Shown: positions 38,101-49,435 of the stretch, one piece after another | Layout of the letters: each line of letters opens with the position of its first letter | Position numbering within the stretch: the first letter of the stretch is position 1 | NCBI GenBank assembly: GCA_014338405.1 | Contig: JTDE01003913.1 | Span: forward strand, 2,052-66,051 | DNA length: 64,000 nt | Source: Paragonimus skrjabini miyazakii | Lineage: Eukaryota; Platyhelminthes; Trematoda; Plagiorchiida; Troglotrematidae | Direction: 5' to 3' | Position numbers and translations under genes: made by a program | Notes under the pieces: model-generated | What the model saw: the letters and a program-made list of their open reading frames with translations, nothing else | Database searches by the model: none | Told to the model about the DNA's origin: nothing

Positions 38101-41100
38101 TGGCTCATCGAACGCCTTCAGTCTAGGCTGTAAACGTTAACTAGCCTTTCTAGAGAAGAAACAATGTATGCATGCTTGTGTACTCACATGTTCATTCCGT
38201 TTGTTACCATTCTTTGGCTTAATGCCTACTGTATATTGAAAGTTCCGACAAGACAACCGTTCGACACACACACATATATATACACTACCAAAGTACCAAC
38301 GATTGGGATTATATGGCAGAACATTGAATAAATGACGTAGTCAACGCAGAATCCAAAAGTGGATACAACTGGAAACCTTCATGATTTGTTACCTAGATAA
38401 CTGGGCGTAAGGATATGCACCAATACATCAAAATTGGAACTGACGAGGTCCAGAATGGAGTCCTAAAATCGCGTCTGTACTCCTTGACAGACAAAATACA
38501 AAAATTTCAGAAAAATGGAGATTAAATTCTACTTTAGAGCACTCCTATGCGTTTTGGACTAGTGTTTGTGATACTGAGACGACATCTGCGACTTACTGTA
38601 ATGTATAGTGTATTTCGTAAGTAAACTTGCGTACAAATAAGCGATATATGCAACCAAATCTTGTGTTCGCATACGTATGAGACAGGGCGTACGCATCACT
38701 ACGAATGTTTTTATTCCATGCATTACATTAGCATTGACTGCGTTGAAAAGCGTCCCTTTTTTTAAAATCAAAACCAGTAACCCCCAAAACTCGGAAGGAT
38801 GAATCATTTTGAAAGAAAAAAGGAACTACGAGAAGACCTTTTTCTGTTGATCAATAAAACAATTCTTCCGAATGGTGGTTGATCCCTGATCATTTGACCT
38901 TGGAATGCAACAGTTGGGGCTGTCCAACACACTTCAGGCACCATACGTAGAATCAATTATAAGGATACGTACACAAAACGGTTGCCTATCAGAAGGAAAA
39001 ACCGATCAATCGGTTTCGAGTCAGCGAATGAACCTCGGGTGCAGATATACCAATTGTACGCAAAAGGACAACAGAAATCGCCCTCAAATAATAAGAACCA
39101 TCTCGAAACGAAGAAAAATTTGGCACCGTACTAACCGTTGGCGGACGCAAATGGTCGTGAATAGTGGAGCCTCGAATATGGTTATTCACAATGAACATGT
39201 TTACCTCAGTAGTGGTGCTGTTCACGTGAACTGAGAAAATAGGGCGTACAATGCTGTAGCAAGTGAAATTCCTCGATAAGGCTGCAGAATAGCTGAAGAC
39301 TGTCTGCCTTCAATCACTGGTATCTTCGTAGATTCGCACACGTATGATGAGGGCACCATACGAACAACGGCATGGTTAATCAATGATTTCAGAACAGTCA
39401 AACCCAACACAGATTTCTGCGTACGGTTTGTCGCGTAACACACTTTCCGTACGGCCAAGATTAAGTTAGAAGAGGCAGCCAAATGGCCCACAGACAAAAT
39501 ATGGTGGCAAAATGTGAAGCATATGGTATTGTTGAGTACCTGGGTGATGTTAACAAATAGCCAAATGAAGTACTAAAAGTCGAAGTCAACAACGCAGTTA
39601 CGTTGTTCTCAATTGTGCCTCATGTTTTTCCGCCTTCAGTTCGTTCTGGTATCAAGCTTGATAAACAAACGTACAATGTGTCAACAGCGAAAGTCATCGG
39701 TTGTGAACATAACCAAACGGCACTACTGTCCGAAGAGCCGCACAATACAAAAATGACGTGGGATATCCCGCTCCCAAGTAAAGCAAAACAAAGGAAAACA
39801 ACGAAAAATGGACAAGAAATGCCTAAAAAGAGAAGCAAGGAGCACTGTGGATGAAGGCACGTAATTGTCTGCAGTAAAACAACACCTCAAATATCGCTTC
39901 TAACGAGTGATTTAAGTTAACATGAAGTCCTTAACGGGACAGGTAACACTAAAGTACTTTGGCGGTCTGAGCAAATAAAAAGGCCCCGTGCAAAATATGT
40001 TTAGCTGGCGTACGGAGAACGTAACCAACCAATATAGATGTGCATTCGTATTATTTGATCAAATGATCATTCATCCTAAGTTTTTCCAAATCCACGATGG
40101 TAACTGACTGTGTTTCACGCAGGACCATCTTGTTTGATATAGGCGGTGACAGAGAGACAATAATAAGTCTGTTGGCATCATTGCTGCAAACAGGCCATGT
40201 TTCTGATTCACGAGGCAGGACGGATCGCACACAAGCAACAAAAACACTTCCTATCAGTGATAACTGGACGTCTTTTCGACGCCACCGATGGCACAGGTTG
40301 GTAAAGACAGCACGTTGAAATCTCATCACGAGTATCACAAGCCGAAGTATGTGAAACTGTCCATGGTCTGAGGCGGACTACCCGAAAGGAAGAATGTGAG
40401 AATGCCTCAGGTTAGACAAGACAACTTCATCCGCACAGGGTACACCGGGAAGAAACTCAACACTAAGCCCATAGAGTTCCTTAAGCGCAACTCCTAGAAT
40501 ATGTTCCATGACAAAGATAAACCAGAGCGAAGATATCCAAAACCCTTAGCAAATATCACCATAAGTGACGAACATATGAGACAATTGTTCATACACTGTC
40601 GTTCCGCTTTCAGACTGAGCACAATGTCCTCAACGGGTTCACATAATTCGCCAGAATTTCTTTCCGAAGAAGACGGTTCGATAGAACATCGCGAGTAACG
40701 GACGCGAAGACACCCATTGATACTAAACCGACAGCGCTGTCGGTTGCGTGTGACAATGCCGATGCTGTGAGAGCCATCACAGGCTGAAATTACACCTTTA
40801 ACTGGACTGGAATCATGCTAGTTCTTCGCGTATCTGGATTTCGTGAACCGACACAGTATAGAAGCGACGAGTAATCTGGACACGATGAAGACCAGGCTGA
40901 TGTCATTGCGGTTGTCACATAGGTTTCGGGTCCAGTTTTAGGAAACGTTGATAACTGCTAACAAACACCGATCATGAGGTACCTCCTCAGTTTTAACAAA
41001 ACGTCTAAAAGTTTTGCCAGTTCTGATATGAACCCCTCCTTACCCTCTTTTAGGAGGAAGAGGAGAGCAATCTGGATCTAGAACGTTATGACACTTATGG

Positions 41101-44100
41101 AATTTAAGCTTCAGAACCACTTTCGCTTCCGACGGGGAGCCTTTCGCAACGTAACAATGTCTATATGATGTGGTTGAAGTTAGCTGAACAGCTCCTCAAA
41201 ATGCCAAACCTAACTGTCAAGTCGATGCAATTGGTTGATGTCATTTTCAGGCACCTTCCGTTCAAATCATCCACTATCGTTGGCATGTTCAGAACCAGGG
41301 GGAATCGATAGATGTTCATTTATAACGCTCATCAGTGTAACGTAAGTCCAGTTGTGTAGCTTACACATGCGAAAGTAAATTTAACATACTATGACTAATA
41401 ACTATGATACAAGTATGCATAATAAAACGATTGAGGGTTTCGTGAACCCGCGAAGCCGGACAGACAGTCAGTTGTCATGTTTGCAGTCAATTATCAAAAC
41501 GGAAACAAGGGGTGCTGGTGTACACGCGTGTGATGAGCCATCGCCCTCCAAAAAGGTAATCAACAAACAACCACATCGACTTGCATATCAAATCATTCCA
41601 GAAGTGCTGAACAGGCTTTCGGAGAAAAACGGAGAAAGTATCAACGAACCAAAGAGATCGATCCTAAAGATGACTGCAGAAACATAACAATTAAAACAGA
41701 CTGCATAGCTCATGGCAAACACGAGCGACAGTGCCACACATTAACCAACACTCCCACCCCTCTCCAGTAGACTGTGATCCGCCCCATGTCTATGATTTTA
41801 TTGTCCCATTTGACTTCCTTTAATTTTCCACATACTGTCAGGAATGGCTACAGACAAAATGATCTCAGTTGTGACACGCAACACGGCGCTCACCGAAAGG
41901 TCAAACAAGTGCACCAGACGGGACATATGTATGACCCGAACAACAACCCTGGAACCTGTCATGGGATGATCAATCGTCGGTCAGGGCCGAGGCCAGGCTA
42001 ATGAAGCCAAGCCACTGAAGCCAGTTACTGTACTGATTTCATGTATAATGCCCTATTGACAATATAGAAGACACTTTTGTAGTGTCCCACTACTGAGTTT
42101 TTTGCAATCAGTTGGGATAGCTTGAGGTCGTATTCACCAGCGATACAACACATAAAACGCGTGTACCCTATGTAATTGTAAAAACCCTATCAGAATCACT
42201 GAAAACAGCTGCTCGTATAATTGAATTCTTATAAAACAAAGGAGTTGGTGTCCAGATTGGAAGTGCAAATCATGATATCAAGAGAAGAGAACGATATGCT
42301 GCCCACTCAAAATTGTCCATATTCGAAAATAACCAACAGCCGGAGATAACGTTTTTGACTTTACAAGCAACTGTTTCGAGAACAACGTTTATCCACAAAG
42401 GCGAATCTCCCACGGGTGTCGGTTAACGTCGTAATTTGAGTAGTAACAACAATTCAACATTTGCTATACACTGACGCACATTGTGTGAGGTATAAAACCG
42501 AAGTGGTAAGCCAAGTAGCATTGATCCCAGTGCTACAATAGCAACCCAGACGCTTATTCGGATCCCGTGAACTACTATTCTGAAGTTTGATCATAGATCA
42601 TGGGTTTGATTCTCCGATGCGCGTGGTGTCAATGCGACCCTTTGTGGATAGTACAGCTATCCACCATTTCGCTGATGTTCGCTGAGGCCAAATGCTTGCA
42701 AAATCTCTTTGACCATCTCACAGGTAATGGTGTATCATCACTGGTCAAAGCCAGCTCTGAAATATTCCCAGTAGATAAATAGGAAAACTGGATAGCCGAA
42801 AATGTTGAAGTGTTTACGACCTACAGTGATGAAATTGAGATTACGAGATCTCGACGTTGAGGCTGTAGATTTGTCTTACTGACGGACGACATTGGTAATA
42901 ACCTTACTTGGATAAGCCTGACACCTCACCAGATGTACGCGAAAAGTACGTTAGTCGTTACTGGGTAAACTAGATTGTGAGCCGCCAAGAAATGGTCTAT
43001 TCAACTTTAGAGGGTAAATACTACTCATGTCAGTGTTATAACAGGCGATGTTTGCCGTTAATATCCGATCTAACCTACCGCCACAAGCGTCAGTCGTTTC
43101 GTACAGCGATGGCCCAACTTAGTGTTCATGTAACGTACCATAGATATCTCAATTGCGAAGCGCGAGAGTTCCAGCAGCTTGGATCTTCATATGGCCGCCA
43201 GATAGATAAGTAAACTGATGACTCAGCTTACTTGTTGTACCTGTTGATATGCACGACTGACCTCGTGACAACCTCAGTCGATCGCGTTCCGTGTATGCGT
43301 AGACAAGCGATAATTTCACTGCATTTCACGAGCCCTCAGGTGATAAACATATGTACAATAAATCGAAGTTCACATCAAAAAACGTACAGGTACATTGTCT
43401 GCGTGATTAAGTCGTGTCTCCCTATCAATGATAGGCCAGCCTCTTGAAATGAAACTTGATTCTACGACATCAATGAGTACCGTACGCAGGTTCACTTACG
43501 AAGATAATTCACACCATCGGTTTATCCATCTTTGTAGTCACAAAGTGGAAAGATAGTTAAATACTACGTGCTAGGTTTAATCATTGCAAGACCAGAAAGT
43601 AGGAGATTCTATACCAAAACGTGCGGTAGTGTACATTACTGCCCACAAGCACAAACCGCTGCTCACTCGAAAGACTATGGTGACCTCACAATTCTTTAAA
43701 CTGAACAAATTTATAACCAACTTGACCACTTCTATTTCATCGTAAGAAGGAAAGGTAACTAGAAGAGTCATCTCGGAAAAGCAGCGGATAAGTTAATCTA
43801 CGTCACTGTCATAGGCCATGAGATCGTTACAACCGCTACCAAAGACAAACCGGTAAATAGAATATTCAATCGTATAAGATGTTTCGTGTAACGAACAAAA
43901 CATTAAGAAAATTGATTCGGCAATAATTTGTGCTGGCCTTAATGTAGCTAACAGACAAAGGAGTTTACTCAATTCAGTATAGAAGAATTAGTTGTACAGT
44001 TATCCGATGCCAAAGTTTTCTCCACAATGCAATCCCACGTACATGCCAAAAGTAACTCCAAACATACGTGCTTTTCGTGCAAAGCAGGAAGATCCCAGTA

Positions 44101-47100
44101 AACAAATTAACTGATGAAGTTGAGTTCCGCTAAATCGGCTGGACGAACATTCATGTTTCACTCGAAAAATATGTGGTGTATTGAATAAGCTGCACTCACC
44201 GGATCACCGTGTGGACGTACTGACTTGGGCATTCCACATTCCTGGACTAAAAACGGATGAGATTATGTCCAGTATACTCAGCCCACACACACTCATGGAC
44301 AGGATAAAGTGTGAGATTTAGTCAGTCTTGGTTTGTCGGCTGAGACTTTATGTGAAAAAGAGCACTGCTGTCACCTTCAGTCACCGTTTTTTTTGTTTGC
44401 GTAATTGCACTCATTTTTCGTTGTCCATCGCACAGACATTTCCTGAATATTCCCTACGTATGTCAGAGCTCCGCTCGACCGTACCATATATCCCGAGCGT
44501 CGTACACAGTTAGACAAAAAGTGAGAAACGCAATCAGTATGGAACTGGTGACTCTAAATATACAAGACTGGTAGTAAATGTTCATGCATAGGATACCGTA
44601 GAACAAGTGGTGTGGACTTAATGAGCAAGATTCACCGGGAGCACAGGTATGCGTACCCGGTGAACTTCAACTACCTATCCCACTATAAGAACGGCGAATA
44701 CTTTGTTAGTGTCATAGATTTTAACCCATTTGCGAGTTAGCTTTGCCACTTATCTCAGATTAAATGAAGACCGTAGATCAGTGCTAACCTTAGGAGCACT
44801 AACTAGAATTGTGCAGAAAATTAGTCTGATTCAACTACTGAGTCTGAGACAGATGGTAAAACCAACTCACAAATGTGTTAGAATCTACAACCTTAAATGT
44901 TCGTGCACTGAAAACCAGTGTCGGTGTGATCCAGACGAACAACTCACTTTTTCCAGATGTCCAGACAGAATCACAATCAAACCTGCCGCATTACTTATCA
45001 GAATCAGCATTATCCTGCAATGTCGGAATTTCCATGTCATGGTTGAATCGCTCAGCATCTGCACACTTACTACTCCATCTAACCTGCTACAGCGAAATCG
45101 AGACTGACAGATCCGTCTTCCTAATTCCAATCAGTGACCAACTCTTCGTTTTCAACGGATAGAAGGCGAGCTCATTGGAATTGTGCTAAGTCGAGTGGTT
45201 GAATGAGTGGTATTCGGTAAGGAGTATGCATCCGTAAAGTGCCGAGAAGTAACAAAAACAACAAGCTGTTTTCATCACGCAGAATGAATGGATATTGAGT
45301 CATGGGACGGGTAAAGTGCGAGTGATAGCCATATTCTTTCTTGACACACATAAGCCAGATAACTTATGCCAACCATCTCAGCCCAATAGGTATACTTCTA
45401 CCTGAAACTAATTCTACAATAAACTTTACCCTAGGGTTTAAAAAAAAAACAAAATCAAGACCACTCAAGTAAGCCGGAGCTCGTACACGTTTAGTCGGCC
45501 TATGCTTTTTGTTCGGGAAGTTTGATCATGAAATTCAGCAAACTCTCCGCTTGAATGGTCTAAAGCACAACAAAGCGCACTTGGGAAAATCCACAAAATA
45601 TTAGTCTCTTCTGTACTGGCAACCAAATGGGCTGACTCTTGCTAGCCGTTCAGATCGACTGATGCTTGGTTCGGAGTATCATTATGATACATTGTAAGAA
45701 GGACAGGTATGACGGCTAATATATTGGCCTCAACGGTTAGACCTGAAATGACATGTGGGTTCGGTGATGCGGATAACTAATCGCGCGATGGAGGAGTCAA
45801 GTCTCTATTAGTTCGACTGCTCCAGATTAGGTTTGGGCAGTATGACAGCTCAGATGTGACCTCGTGTCTGCCATTCTGTTGAAACCCAACGATATCAGAA
45901 CAACTGTCCACTACATCGCTGGTCGTCACTGAGACCAAATGTCTTTAAAAATCTATTCCAACCCTTTCTAGAGTTACAGCGGATGCCTGCTAGTCTGTAT
46001 ACAAATCATAAGCGGTTGATCAATCTCATCCTAAGGAAAAAGTAAGTGCAACAACTAAGGAACGTAAAGAAGGGCTTGGTTATTGTATAGCAAATTTATC
46101 ATGCAACAGATTAAGGTGATTGACACCTAATCACGTTTCCATACATCTAACGTCGAAAGTCTAACCAATTCTATACAGGTTGAGACAACAACCGAATTTG
46201 ACCGCCACTTTTGAAGCCGGCAAAATCCGAGGCAGAGAGTCAAAGCATCTTTCAGAGACTAACCTAATACTAAAAAAATGGTCTCATTACTGAGTTCCTT
46301 ATAGTCAACGCTCGAATAATGTGTGAGCTGTAGTTTAATCTACCAATTTTGCCGGCCCTTACAAGAACCACCACTGTATTGCTAAAAACAACTATAGAAA
46401 GATTCAGCTTAAATGCCTGCATCACATTCTACTATCCGGATGCTGAAGGGATGGTGTAACAGTTGAGCCACTTATTTAAAAGAAATCGCACACTGGAAAC
46501 CAGCAATCGATCAGAAAAACAACCACCAATTAGAGAACAAAAGCCGCATTGGTAAAAACAGGCAATACGTTCCTGAACTTGGGTATACTACGTCAAGAGG
46601 CTATTCTGATGGTGTGACCAAAACTTGCATTTTAGAACCTAGTGCTATCCAACGCAGTTACGTACATTAGCTAACCACACCGGTCCCATCTCTCATACAA
46701 ACTCGTCCACGTAATGCACATTTATGCCCACACGTTCATTTGTCCCTCGTTATCGAATAGTTGGAACATCCTGATCACTTCAATAGTATTGGTTACTACT
46801 ATCGTACTGGGCTTTGCGCGTGAGATAGAATCATCATAGACCATTCTTATGCATGCGGCTTCATCCATACCTGCCATGACACAACATTAACTTTGACCGT
46901 TCAACTGACAATGTTCGTCAGTATCCTGCACCGTCAAATAGCAGAAACTGAGGCATTCCAGGCAGTCGTGGGGCAGCTTGTTGAATAAGTGTTCGAACCC
47001 CGCTTACCGTAAATGCCCTTGTCTACGTGTGAACATCCTAACAGCGTGTAATCCATACAAAACTCACAGTGTGCATTCACACAACCTTTAAAAGCCGATG

Positions 47101-48292
47101 AGCACAATACACAGCAGAGAAACACAGAAACATCGTCAGAAAAGCAAAGATATTTTATAAATGTGAAACACCTGCAAATTAACTTCTGGATCAAATGAAA
47201 TGGAAAAACCAGTTAGGGCTAAAAACCGATAATTCCGGTGCTTCGTTACGCCGGATGAAATGTTCTATGCTTTGTCCAATGTCAAGATGGGTACAATACT
47301 GCTTTTGTTAATAAAACCTTTGTCAAATGATTTCTGTTCGTAACTGCACATACTAAAAGGGTAGAAACACAACAGAAAAAAACGTTCTGCAGAGTCACGT
47401 CCTATTTTTCAACTGTGTTGTGAATTTGAAGGAATGCACGAAATACATTGAGCATGTTGTGATGTACATAAAACTACGACAAAGAAAAGCAAACATCAGC
47501 AAATTCATCACCTGATCAGTCTACCTACCAAATCGTAGTGATCTCCATTGACCTGACCTTGGCGCAGAACGTCCTTGCACAATTGTACCAGCCGGTCCTT
47601 AATCTGATCAACAACACTCGAATCAATCGAAATGACAACTTCCATCATCGAAGGAGCGATTTTGAAGCCATCCGTTGAACGCAATTGCTTCACAACTTCA
47701 AGTGCCTAAAACAGTAATTAGGTAACTGTCAATCGGACGTACATGCTGTTTGGCGGTTTTATTAGCTTTCAGAGAGATGTGACAATCTTTCATCATTTTC
47801 TCTATCATTGTAACCGTGTAGGCCCTATTTGTTTCTGGATTAACACACCGCTCCGAAACGATTTTGGCAACATCACGAAATAAACTTTGCTGCTCCACAG
47901 ACCGCTCCTTTTCGGTCAAATGAATTTCACCTTGTTCGAGAATCTATGAAAAGATACCAATCATAAGGTTACGCATGATTACTGTTTTAATTATTTGCGT
48001 CTCATCTTCTGTGCGAAATACCTGAAACATGTCTTTTTTGTTTGCAAACTGTCCTTTAGATACATTCGTGAATACGCATTGGATTTGTAGGACTTCATCT
48101 AAATTGGTCTCTCTGGTCATGAAAACAGTGGAAAATAGATCACTCAGTTAATAGGCAGACTCACAATTTATCTCGCCAAGCGCGTACCTTGTTTGGATAG
48201 CAAGCCAATTCATACCTATTGCCACCTTTTTTAAAACGCACTACTGATACGTTTGTTAATCGCTTTTGGTTTGTGGGTGTAAACAACGCCAT
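28736..48292 (-). CDS. SBDS: SBDS, ribosome maturation protein, five exons
   Basis: The gene encodes the SBDS protein, which with the GTPase EFL1 ejects eIF6 from late cytoplasmic pre-60S subunits. Exons (minus strand): 48292-48165, 48112-47983, 47943-47743, 47705-47529, 29176-28736; total 358 codons. The human protein has 250 residues. Recognition rests on FTPTNQKRLTNVSVVRFKKG (N-terminal FYSH domain), LDEVLQ and FTNVSKGQ, SLFRDVAKIVSERCVNPET and AYTVTMIEKMMKDCH (middle domain), ALEVVKQLR and the C-terminal-domain segment after the large intron (AVEPENYGAIEALLHSEIKG). All introns are GT-AG and keep frame. The start is at ATG 48292, since the conserved ALFTPTN begins there. Residues from about 250 on are a tail absent from human SBDS. 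It is the only host gene I can name here, and its copy looks intact. Confidence 0.92.
31977..32024. repeat. Nested inverted repeat
   Basis: ATTCACTCGA at 31977-31986 pairs perfectly with TCGAGTGAAT at 32015-32024. Inside, GAAAC (31993-31997) pairs with GTTTC (32005-32009) around a 7-nt loop. It lies in the SBDS intron about 140 bases before the PLE fragment. No family is known to me. It may belong to the end of an unrecognised element. Confidence 0.6.
32160..32890 (+). mobile_element. Penelope-like element copy 2, 3' fragment
   Basis: The nucleotides align with PLE copy 1 from about 22130 to 22880. Examples are the stretch encoding HIGLSYNGDMLAETITGKL and the GIY-YIG region (CSFICCCGTGYINRTTRCL), followed by homologous 3' untranslated sequence containing CTGAAAACGAG and TTGTTTGCTACAC. 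Several stops interrupt the frame (for example after VCVY). The copy keeps the GIY-YIG residues C-C-G and Y-I better than copy 1. It sits inside SBDS intron 4, antisense to that gene. Confidence 0.82.
39240..39440 (-). mobile_element. Possible RTE-type RT fragment
   Basis: The minus-strand frame has LTVLKSLINHAVVRMVPSSY, then KIPVIEGRQSSA and QPYRGISLATALYALFS. This follows the spacing of the early RT region of RTE elements (helper block, VPxSW, xPIFKKG, YRGISL), but the FKKG block is degraded. The flanks give no further match. A chance resemblance cannot be excluded. Confidence 0.35.
40050..40650 (-). mobile_element. RTE (SR2-like) RT fragment with internal deletion
   Basis: Read downwards: TTVYEQLSHMFVTYGDI, MEHILGVALKELYGLSVEFL, then the palm PCADEVVL, where the usual YADD reads CADE. 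After that the sequence jumps to the thumb (AVFTNLCHRWRRKDVQLSL, CVRSVLPRESETWPVC). The segment between palm and thumb is missing. Stops and frame changes occur. The copy lies in SBDS intron 4 in the gene's own orientation. Confidence 0.7.
42646..42712 (+). repeat. Dispersed repeat pair, first member
   Basis: About 62 bases (CAGCTATCCACCATTTCGCT onwards) match 45899-45962 at roughly three quarters of positions, for example TGAGGCCAAATG against TGAGACCAAATG. The similarity does not extend far to either side. It may be a remnant of an unidentified repeat family in the intron. Confidence 0.4.
45899..45962 (+). repeat. Dispersed repeat pair, second member
   Basis: This is the partner of 42646-42712, in the same orientation. 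The match covers CAACTGTCCACTACATCGCT, then TGAGACCAAATG and AAAATCTATT. Confidence 0.4.
47529..47705 (-). CDS. SBDS: SBDS exon 4
   Basis: 177 nt, 59 codons, phase 0. It starts ALEVVKQLR and ends GDHYDL in the ferredoxin-like third domain. The donor GTAGGT opens the 18.35-kb intron. Without splicing the frame would stop five codons later. Confidence 0.9.
47743..47943 (-). CDS. SBDS: SBDS exon 3
   Basis: 201 nt, 67 codons in phase 0 at both ends. It encodes the middle helical domain with the best conserved motif, ERCVNPETNRAYTV. The donor is GTACGT. The next intron has 37 nt (47742-47706), ending TTTTAG. Confidence 0.93.
47983..48112 (-). CDS. SBDS: SBDS exon 2
   Basis: 130 nt completing 86 codons. 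It gives LDEVLQIQCVFTNVSKGQ and EDETQIIKT. A GTATTT inside the exon (after ATGTTTCAG) was considered as donor, but the conserved EDETQ block continues past it, so the true donor is GTAATC at 47982. The next intron is only 39 nt (47982-47944), ending CATAG. Confidence 0.9.
48165..48292 (-). CDS. SBDS: SBDS exon 1
   Basis: 128 nt, codons 1-42 plus two bases. It encodes the beginning of the FYSH RNA-binding domain. It ends AAATT before a consensus donor GTGAGT. A candidate earlier donor (GTACGC at about 48187) is rejected because using it would drop conserved residues. The following 52-nt intron (48164-48113) ends CCAG. Confidence 0.9.
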
Positions 48293-48320
48293 CTGGATTC
48301 TAAAACCGAACGAAAAAGAG
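48293..48320 (-). promoter_or_regulatory. Candidate spliced-leader acceptor before SBDS
   Basis: Directly upstream of the start codon the minus strand reads a pyrimidine-rich run, CTCTTTTTCGTTCGGTTTT, then AG at 48301-48300, with AATCCAG between it and ATG. That is a good 3' splice site leaving a 7-nt leader. It could accept a trans-spliced leader, known in flatworms, or end an ordinary 5'-UTR intron whose first exon lies upstream. Confidence 0.45.
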
Positions 48321-48592
48321 TGACATTCAAACATATCCATAAAGTGGTTATCACACAACAAAATATACAAGGTGGCTTGCAGCAATCAGACCACACAGAT
48401 ATGAAATCAGGTGAACGGATTGTCTTCGTCCAAACTTTTAAATAGATGTACTGTTAGAATACCCACTAAGACCGACTGAAGTATTTTGTCCTTGCTAAGA
48501 TATCTTCGTCCACAGGACTGTTGATGAGTATATACTTAACACGTAATAAACAGGTGAAGTGGCAAACGTGCCACAATATGAGAAGAAAAAGG

Positions 48593-48692
48593 NNNNNNNN
48601 NNNNNNNNNNNNNNNNNNNNNNNNNNNNNNNNNNNNNNNNNNNNNNNNNNNNNNNNNNNNNNNNNNNNNNNNNNNNNNNNNNNNNNNNNNNN
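48593..48692. other. 100-base assembly gap
   Basis: One hundred N bases, upstream of the SBDS start on the gene's strand. The true spacing, and possibly a first noncoding exon or the promoter, may be missing here. Confidence 0.98.
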
Positions 48693-48949
48693 GTGGACGG
48701 AAGATATGGAGGGATAAAGAGGAAAAAGTTACCACGATGCATACAGAAACTGGCAACACAAGCGTCAGTGAATTCTGTTCTTCGCCATATCAGGTAACGT
48801 CCTCAACCAAAGGTGTTTATGGTTTCTTGGCGCCCAATCAGACAGTCAGTACAGGCATAATGAAGAAAGCTTCAGTGCTAGTGCTATCACACACCGAACT
48901 TTAGTCACACGCTGACTACCAGGCTGCCGCTTCCAGTCGAACTTAGGAC

Positions 48950-49347
48950 GGCGAGCTGGTAATCGTAAGATGTGGCCAAGCCAACGAAGCCTGCGAGATG
49001 AGAACAGCACGCTCATGAATCAACAAATTATTCGTTCTGAAAACATGTTGCCGAACTTCACCATTGCCAACACAATGCTCCCACTACACGCCGCTAATGT
49101 GTCTGAGATATCGATGATCAAGAGCGGATATTCTGTGAACAACCTCCGCATGAATGAAGTACATTTCGGAGCCGTACGATGAGGACATTTTTATAATAAC
49201 ACTGTACACTCGGCTTTTCACATAAGGTCTGAGAGCATAGCGACGATACAGACCGAGTAAGTTGGCAAACACCATCCGAGCTTTCGCTATACCACTTCTG
49301 ATATAACAATCATTAACCAGTGTTCGTCTCGTATTTGTGAATGTCAT
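48950..49347 (-). mobile_element. RTE fragment, C-terminal end of the RT frame
   Basis: From 49347 downwards: IAKARMVFANLLGLYRRYAL, VKSRVYSVIIKMSSSYGSEM, ALDHRYLRHISGV, a stop, then WEHCVGNGEVRQHVF and, after a frame change, RLRWLGHILRL. This matches in order the segment after the RT palm of the RTE copies at 52 and 59 kb. Nothing of the endonuclease or palm remains. Confidence 0.78.
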
Positions 49348-49435
49348 TTACCCTTAGTTATCAGAATTATCGCAAAAGTTTATGAAAAAAAAAGTGCTGC
49401 TTAGTTTGCTGAAGTCAACTACACGATAACTCTAA

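Larger units (their letters stand above)
29177..47528 (-). other. SBDS intron 4, 18,352 bp
   Basis: The boundaries are set by the exon 4 donor GTAGGT and the exon 5 acceptor CCAG. It is about 350 to 500 times longer than the other three introns. Recognisable contents are a PLE fragment (32.2-32.9 kb), at least one RTE fragment (40.05-40.65 kb), a possible second (39.2-39.4 kb), a nested hairpin and a pair of short dispersed repeats. The rest (29.2-31.9, 32.9-39.2, 40.7-47.5 kb) shows nothing I can name. Confidence 0.85.

Noticed and set aside
40820..40930. YLDFVNRHSI on plus, resembling an RT YLDF..AFD block
   Set aside because: The key FD residues and all surrounding RT motifs are missing.
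44730..45165. Overlapping plus-strand frames including TTLNVRALKTSV, resembling an endonuclease start
   Set aside because: The motifs that should follow (VSETR, the catalytic D/N block) are absent.
45429..45445. A10 tract as a possible retroposon tail
   Set aside because: No element sequence is recognisable upstream and no target duplication is visible.
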